Assembly (NCBI GenBank): GCA_012295275.1
Contig: CM022677.1
Location: forward strand, 15,414,970 to 15,478,969
DNA: 64,000 bases
Source of the DNA: Chrysomallon squamiferum
Taxonomy: Eukaryota > Mollusca > Gastropoda > Neomphalida > Peltospiridae
Reading direction: 5' to 3'
Shown: piece after piece, positions 63,301 to 64,000 of the stretch
Layout: each line of letters begins with the position of its first letter
How positions within the stretch are numbered: position 1 is the first letter of the stretch
Notes under the pieces: generated by a model
Databases searched by the model: none
The model's input: only the letters and a program-made list of their open reading frames with translations
Told to the model about the DNA's origin: nothing
Position numbers and translations under genes: made by a program

Positions 63301-63730
63301 CTGCAATCATGAATAAATAAATAATCCATTTAGTGAAGGACCCTGCCTAATAATAAAGGTTATTTCATGATTTTATCTTCTCATTTTTCATTATTTTCCC
63401 CATTCCTTGACTGTTGAAGACTACTTAATTACTGCATACATACATTAAATTCCTTATAAATGTTACACTGAAATAAAACTTTTGCCACACACCAGAGGAA
63501 AGTGATTTCAACTTTTTTTTCAGATAATCTTCCCAGGTACCTTCTTGAAAAAACAAAATTGGCATCTATGAAAAGAAAAAATCAGAACAATAAATTGTAT
63601 CTGATCATTCCTTGAAGCTAAACTTTATATCAAACAACATTTATAATTAAAATAAAACATATATCTGTGATACTTAAGGACTGTCATTCTTATAAACTAA
63701 ATAAAAATTAAAAAAACAAAAACAACTAAC

Positions 63731-63829
63731 CTCTGAATCCAGTGAAAATGCAGGTGACATCACATCACCAAAAGCAGATCAAAATGCTGAAGAAGGATTT
63801 CCACTTTCAGCAACAAGCAGTCACAGTTT
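63731..63829 (-). pseudogene. Exon-like segment, first of a minus-strand series
   Basis: Acceptor CAGTATTTCAG, donor GTTAGT, 99 bases. NCDCLLLKVEILLQHFDLLL is open in one frame up to a TGA, and CDVTCIFTGFR in another exits in the phase that fits the next exon. An indel within the exon is likely. The plus strand also has an open Ser/Glu-rich frame (ENAGDITSPKADQNAEEG) over the same bases, so strand is not certain. Confidence 0.35.
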
Positions 63830-64000
63830 CTGAAATACTGAACATAGAAAAAACTGAGTTGTATAAGCACATAACAAAATACATGCATAAAAATACAATA
63901 AATGGTTATAGTAAAAAAACATTTATCTAATTATATATTTCTCTACATAAACTATTTAAATAAACCTATTTAACAATAAAAAGAAAAAAAAAAAAAACTC

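Overview
The window looks like AT-rich, repeat-laden genomic DNA from an animal, most likely a mollusc or other lophotrochozoan. Coding sequence sits in short exons bounded by GT/AG splice sites, introns and spacers are crowded with micro- and minisatellites, and the recognisable genes are metazoan: a secreted C-type lectin, an MCC-like coiled-coil gene and leucine-rich-repeat exons. Class or species cannot be fixed from sequence alone. There is a 200-base assembly gap at 595-794.

Layout. 0-6.5 kb is AT-rich spacer, much of it (about 2.56-5.3 kb and 6.47-6.6 kb) present again in direct orientation at 43.28-46.59 kb. A minus-strand terminal exon lies at 6.50-6.71 kb. 7.9-11.05 kb is a transposon graveyard: a Cys-rich transposon tail, a broken piggyBac transposase with a TTAA-flanked end, and a fragment of a non-LTR retrotransposon. 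11.7-16.25 kb carries minus-strand exons that align clearly with the MCC family (mutated in colorectal cancer) but hold three in-frame stops and two single-base frameshifts. 16.3-24.6 kb is non-coding apart from minisatellites. 24.66-26.43 kb is an element with long inverted terminal repeats, two internal minisatellites and a second Cys-rich tail. 26.4-32.9 kb is mostly satellites.

32.9-41.0 kb is a lectin cluster on the minus strand. One gene (four exons, 168 residues, signal peptide, QPD and WND motifs) is intact. A second has only exons 3 and 4, with three frameshifts. An orphan signal-peptide exon preceded by a copy of the first gene's upstream region lies between them. All three introns of the intact gene are filled by tandem repeats, and its 3' flank is an array of the palindrome TGACTCA.

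46.5-52.4 kb holds minus-strand exon-like pieces with leucine-rich repeats and a possible translation start at 52.44 kb. 59.8-63.8 kb holds further minus-strand exon-like pieces of unknown identity. Only the intact lectin can be read without interruption. Elsewhere, stops and indels mean either that these are pseudogenes or that the assembly carries base errors; the sequence alone cannot decide between them.
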